The notes beneath the pieces were generated by a model. The model was not told the origin of the DNA. It made no database searches and was given only the letters and a program-made list of their open reading frames with translations. This document shows, in pieces, positions 60,434 to 64,000 of a stretch of DNA of 64,000 nucleotides (position 1 is its first letter; each line of letters starts with the position of its first letter). Source of the DNA: Petrolisthes cinctipes (Eukaryota; Arthropoda; Malacostraca; Decapoda; Porcellanidae); the NCBI GenBank assembly GCA_033782935.1, contig JAWQEG010002490.1, positions 234,357-298,356 on the forward strand. The letters run 5' to 3'. A program made the translations under genes and the position numbers.

Positions 60434-61707
60434 AGGTAGTGGTAACAGCTCGTCCCAACACCATACAGACAGTGGCCCAACGCCTCGTCGTTAAAGGCTT
60501 CAGTGATAACCAGATGAACGAATTTATCGCTAAATACTTTAATTAAGCTCGCTAACGAAGAATTTAACGGTCGGAACCTCGCGAAAATTATAGAGCGCGA
60601 TAATAAGTACCGCACCTTGGCTAAGAGACCGTTATTTTGCGTATTGCTCTGTATGTTATTCGGTAAAGACGGATTAACGAAGGAAAAGTTACCGCAGAAG
60701 TTGTCAGATGTCATGTTTAAAATTATGCTGTGTTTGATCAAGTGGAATTCTAAAAAGTCGTCATCATCGTCGTGTGGTGGTACGATGGGGGATACGATGG
60801 ATGCCTGTGGTGGTGTATACGATGGTGGTGGTGGTACGATGGCCGCCGATGCCCTCACGTGTGGTGGTGGTGCCTCCAGAAACACACACACACACTCACA
60901 CAACACTCAACCCAATCTTATTAATGAAAATACCGAGGCGTTCCCACCACACTATCGAGAACTGTTCCTGGCATTCGGGAAGCTGTGTTTTAGGGCGCTC
61001 ACCAACGATAAGACAAGATTCAGCGAACTGGAAATACGCGAACACGTGAAAAAAAACTATACTGAAATTCTAGATCTGGGGTTTTTAGCCAACGATTTGG
61101 AAAGCGATATTTTGGGACAGAGGAAATTTTGGAAACCGGTTCATAAGATATTTTTGGAGTACCTGGCTTCGTTTTACATGGCTAATCACCTGACTAAAGA
61201 CTCCGGGTATAGGATTAAAGATAAGGCCGGTTTGATGAGCGAATGTAGGGAGTGTAAGCACTTTAACGCCATTTACAGTAAGAACGAACACGTGTTAAAA
61301 TTCCTAGTGGGTATATTGGGTAGTAAGGCCCACCTGGCATTGAAGAAAATTAACAGAGCTGCGCTGTAACTCGGACCACGGGTGGTACAGGAGGCGGAGG
61401 AGCATCGACCACAATTACAGCCAGCCACCTGCAAGAAGACCGAGAGATTTTGTTGCTTCTACGTGAGGCCGAATGCACGAATCAGAATTGCAGGGCGATT
61501 GCAAGGCTTCTGGATCGACGTTGGGTGACTATATCGAAATCAGAGATCGACTTCGAAGGCTTGGAGTCAAATTCTAACCCAGAATTTTAAGAAACTCAAA
61601 ATTTTGGAATTGGTTTGGAGAATTAAAAGTCGAAATCCAGACCAGGAGAGTTCGTTCACTGAGGCCTCACCCGAACTCTACTCGGATTTCTTCACTGCTT
61701 TGAGGTG
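60434..61707 (+). CDS. NLR/NACHT (STAND-type) protein, partial exon with frame breaks
   Basis: The exon opens after a pyrimidine-rich acceptor (ctcacctacag, ends 60435) with VVVTARPNTIQTVA and VVKGFSDNQMNEFIAKYF, the end of a NACHT ATPase (sensor-type VTxRP and the GF...yi.kyF segment). After a one-base shift at about 60544-60548 comes LAKRPLFCVLLCMLF and ...DVMFKIMLCLIKW (helical domain 1), a Gly-rich insert (60765-60885), the winged-helix/HD2 part (FLAFGKLCFRAL; KFWKPVHKIFLEYLASFYMA) to a stop at 61367-61369. A second frame (61369-61590, LLREAECTNQNCRAIARLL) and a third (61590-61706, KKLKILELV...YSDFFTALR) look like LRR-leading sequence. It ends at a donor, TTTGAG|GTGAGT. Walker A and B are not in the window. 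NLRs sense danger signals inside cells. Frame breaks may be mutations or assembly indels. Confidence 0.7.
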
Positions 61708-63010
61708 AGTGTGTGAGAGTGTGTGTGTGAGAGAGAGGGAGAGTGCGTGTGTGAGAGGGGGAGTGTGAGTGTGAGATAGTGTGTGAGAGAGATAGATAAA
61801 TAGATAGATAGAGAGTGAGAGAGTCTGTGTGAGAGAGAGTGTGAGTGAGAGTGTGTGTGTGAGAGAGAGGGGGAGGGAGTGAAATAGTGAGAGATTGATA
61901 GATAGAGAGAGAGGGAGTGTGTGAAATTGTGAGAGAGAGAGAGAGAGGGAGAGAGAGAGAGAGAGAGAATGAGGGAGTGTGTGTGAGAGAGGGAGAGTGT
62001 ATAAGATAGATAGATGAATAGGGAGAGTGTGTGTGAGAGAGTGAGGGAGAGTGTGTGAGAGAGGGATAGAGAGAGTGAGAGTGAGATATATAGATAGATA
62101 GAGAGAGTGAGGAGTGTGTGTGAGAGAGGGAGAGTGTGTAAGATAGATAGATGAATAGGAGAGTGGTGTGAGAGAGTGAGGGAGAGTGTGTGAGAGAGGG
62201 ATAGAGAGAGTGAGAGTGAGATATATAGATAGATAGAGAGAGTGAGGGAGTGTGTGTGAGAGAGGGAGAGTGTGTAAGATAGATAGATGAATAGGGAGAG
62301 TGTGTGTGATGAGAGTGAGGGGAGAGTGTGTGAGAGGGATAGAGAGAGTGAGAGTGAGATATATAGATAGATAGAGAGAGTGAGGAAGTGTGTGTGAGAG
62401 AGGGAGAGTGTGTAAAATAGATAGATGAATAGGGAGAGTGTGTGTGAGAGAGTGAGGGAGAGTGTGTGAGAGAGGGATAGAGAGAGTGAGAGGAGAGTAG
62501 ATAAATAGATAGAGAGAGTGAGGGAGTGTGTGTGAGAGAGGGAGAGTGTGTAAGATAGATAGATGAATAGGGAGAGTGTGTGTGAGAGAGTGAGGGAGAG
62601 TGTGTGAGAGAGGGATAGAGAAAGTGAGAGTGAGATATATAGATAGATAGAGAGAGTGAGGGAGTGTGTGTGAGAGAGGGAGAGTGTGTAAGATAGATAG
62701 ATGAATAGGGAGAGTGTGTGTGAGAGAGTGAGGGAGAGTGGTGTGAGAGAGGGATAGAGAGAGTGAGAGTGAGATATATATATAGATAGAGAGAGTGAGG
62801 GAGTGTGTGTGAGAGAGGGAGAGTGTGTAAGATAGATAGATGAATAGGGAGAGTGTGTGTGAGAGAGTGAGGGAGAGTGTGTGAGAGAGGGATAGAGAGA
62901 GTGAGAGTGAGATATATAGATAGATAGAGAGAGTGAGGGAGTGTGTGTGAGAGAGGGAGAGTGTGTGATAGATAGATGAATAGGGAGAGTGTGTGTGAGG
63001 GAGAGTGTGC

Positions 63011-63073
<63 letters not shown>

Positions 63074-63772
63074 TGTGTGTGTGAGAGAGGGAGGAGGATA
63101 GATAGAGAGTGAGGGAGTGAGAGTGTGTGTGAGAGAGAGTGTGAAAAAATGTGTGAAATAGGGTAAAGAGAGAGAGGGGGAGGTAATGTGTGTGTGTGAG
63201 ATAGGGAGTGAGTGTGTGTGAGAGATAGTGGTGAAAGATAATGTGTGCGAAAGAGAGGGAGAGTGTGAAAGAGTGTGCGAAAGAGAAAGAGTGTGTGTGA
63301 TATAGAAATAAAGAGAATTAGAGTGTGAAAGAGAAGAATGTGTGAAAAAGTATGTGAGAGAGAGAGTGTGTGTGAAAGAGAGTGTGAGAGAGAGTGAGGG
63401 ATAGTGTGTGAAAAGAGAGATAGATAGGGGGAGAAAAGATAGAGAGTGTGTGAAAGAGAGAGAGAGATAGATAGTGTGTGAAAGAGAGAATGTGTGCGAA
63501 AGAGAGAATGTGTGCGAAAGAGAGAATGTGTGCGAAAGAGAGATAGATAGGGGGGAGAGAAAGAGATAGAGACAATGTGTGATAGAGTGTGCTGAAAGTG
63601 TGTGAAAGAGAGAATGTGCGAAAGAGAGTGTGTGTGAAAGAGTGTGTGAAAGGAGAGATAGATAGGGGGAGAGAAGATAGAGAGTGTGTGAAAGAGATAG
63701 AGACAATGTGTGTTAGAGTGTGCGAAAGTGTGTGAGAGAGAGTGTGTGCGAAAAAGAGAGTGTTAAAGAGAG
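61708..63772. repeat. GA/GT-rich minisatellite, 138-bp units
   Basis: GAGA, GTGTGT and GATAGATA tracts. Between about 62010 and 62990 a unit of 136-140 bp, marked by 'gatagatagatgaataggga', repeats eight times. Ser-rich frames on the minus strand (up to 679 codons) are by-products. It lies where an intron would be if the donor at 61706 is real. Confidence 0.9.
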
Positions 63773-63832
63773 AGAGTTCGTTCACTGAGGCATCACCCGA
63801 ACTGTCTCGGATTTCTTCACTGCTTTGAGGTG
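63773..63832 (+). pseudogene. Duplicate of the NLR exon end with splice donor
   Basis: agagttcgttcactgaggc...ttcttcactgctttgag|gtgagt, a near copy of 61648-61707 (a few changes and a 3-base loss). The donor is preserved. It is preceded by GA-tract DNA, not by the rest of the exon. Confidence 0.75.
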
Positions 63833-64000
63833 AGTGTGTGTGAGAGTGTGCGTGTGAGAGTGTGTGTGAGAGAGTGTGAAAAAAAATGTGTTGAAATAGG
63901 TAAAGAGAGAGAGTGAGGGAGTCTGTGTGAGAGTGTGTAAGATAGAGAGAGAGAGAGAGTGTGTGAGAGAGGAATAGGGAGTGAGTGGTGTGAGAGAGAG
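63833..64000. repeat. GT/GA-rich intron-like repeat
   Basis: Continues as after 61707, with the same 'tgaaaaaaaatgtgttgaaataggtaaa' type phrases, to the window edge. Confidence 0.85.

Noticed and set aside
61667..63706. 679-codon Ser/Leu/His/Thr-rich minus-strand frame
   Set aside because: Entirely GA/GT/GATA repeat; composition explains it.

Overview
This is a eukaryotic, almost certainly invertebrate, intergenic window. The mix of microsatellites, Ty1/copia, Ty3/gypsy, CR1-type and 2A-bearing non-LTR elements, a Penelope-type fragment, a tRNA-derived SINE and an NLR-type gene fits a decapod crustacean best. That assignment is inferred from repeat content, not from a species-specific gene. 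I see no operons, rRNA, CRISPR array or functional tRNA gene. Nearly all long coding frames belong to mobile elements, and all of these are damaged.

Layout. 1-2426: a possible LTR and a triplicated C-terminal scrap of a CR1-like reverse transcriptase. 2427-7474: a complete but dead Ty1/copia element (minus strand; both LTRs, tRNA-iMet primer site, gag to RNase H). 7475-8676: a dispersed repeat carrying a small non-LTR insertion with a clear target-site duplication, then a 60-bp minisatellite. 8677-20504: a nest several layers deep. A pogo-like transposase relic is hit by a MITE and by a 5'-truncated non-LTR element; that is split by a second, near full-length copy of the same non-LTR family (10629-20277, 14-bp target duplication, 2A-like peptide); that copy is split in turn by a CsRn1-like Ty3/gypsy element (13568-19488, 4-bp target duplication) whose primer-binding site is present nine times in tandem. 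20724-22359: a 1.6-kb non-autonomous transposon with 37-bp inverted ends. 22851-24156: a CA/CACGTA tract split by a tRNA-Val-like SINE.

24194-32739: several foldback/MITE families, G-rich minisatellites, a third non-LTR fragment and an 800-bp palindromic element. 32740-39361: a Ty3/gypsy element with integrase upstream of reverse transcriptase (Gmr1-type order) that has lost nearly all of its reverse transcriptase; it sits inside a MITE. 39362-52273: satellites and microsatellites (180-bp satellite, inverted TTAATACTTAAA satellite, long AAT and GA tracts), a possible solo LTR, and a Penelope-like GIY-YIG fragment followed by a hammerhead-like motif. 52274-57240: a CR1-like element with esterase ORF1, endonuclease and reverse transcriptase. 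57377-59447: a second, more decayed reverse transcriptase.

The only host-gene candidate with a recognisable family is at 60434-61707: the C-terminal part of an NLR/NACHT (STAND) protein, on the plus strand, with recognisable splice sites at both edges and several reading-frame breaks. Both exon edges, each with its splice site, occur a second time in the flanking microsatellite DNA. This is the most interesting locus in the window.
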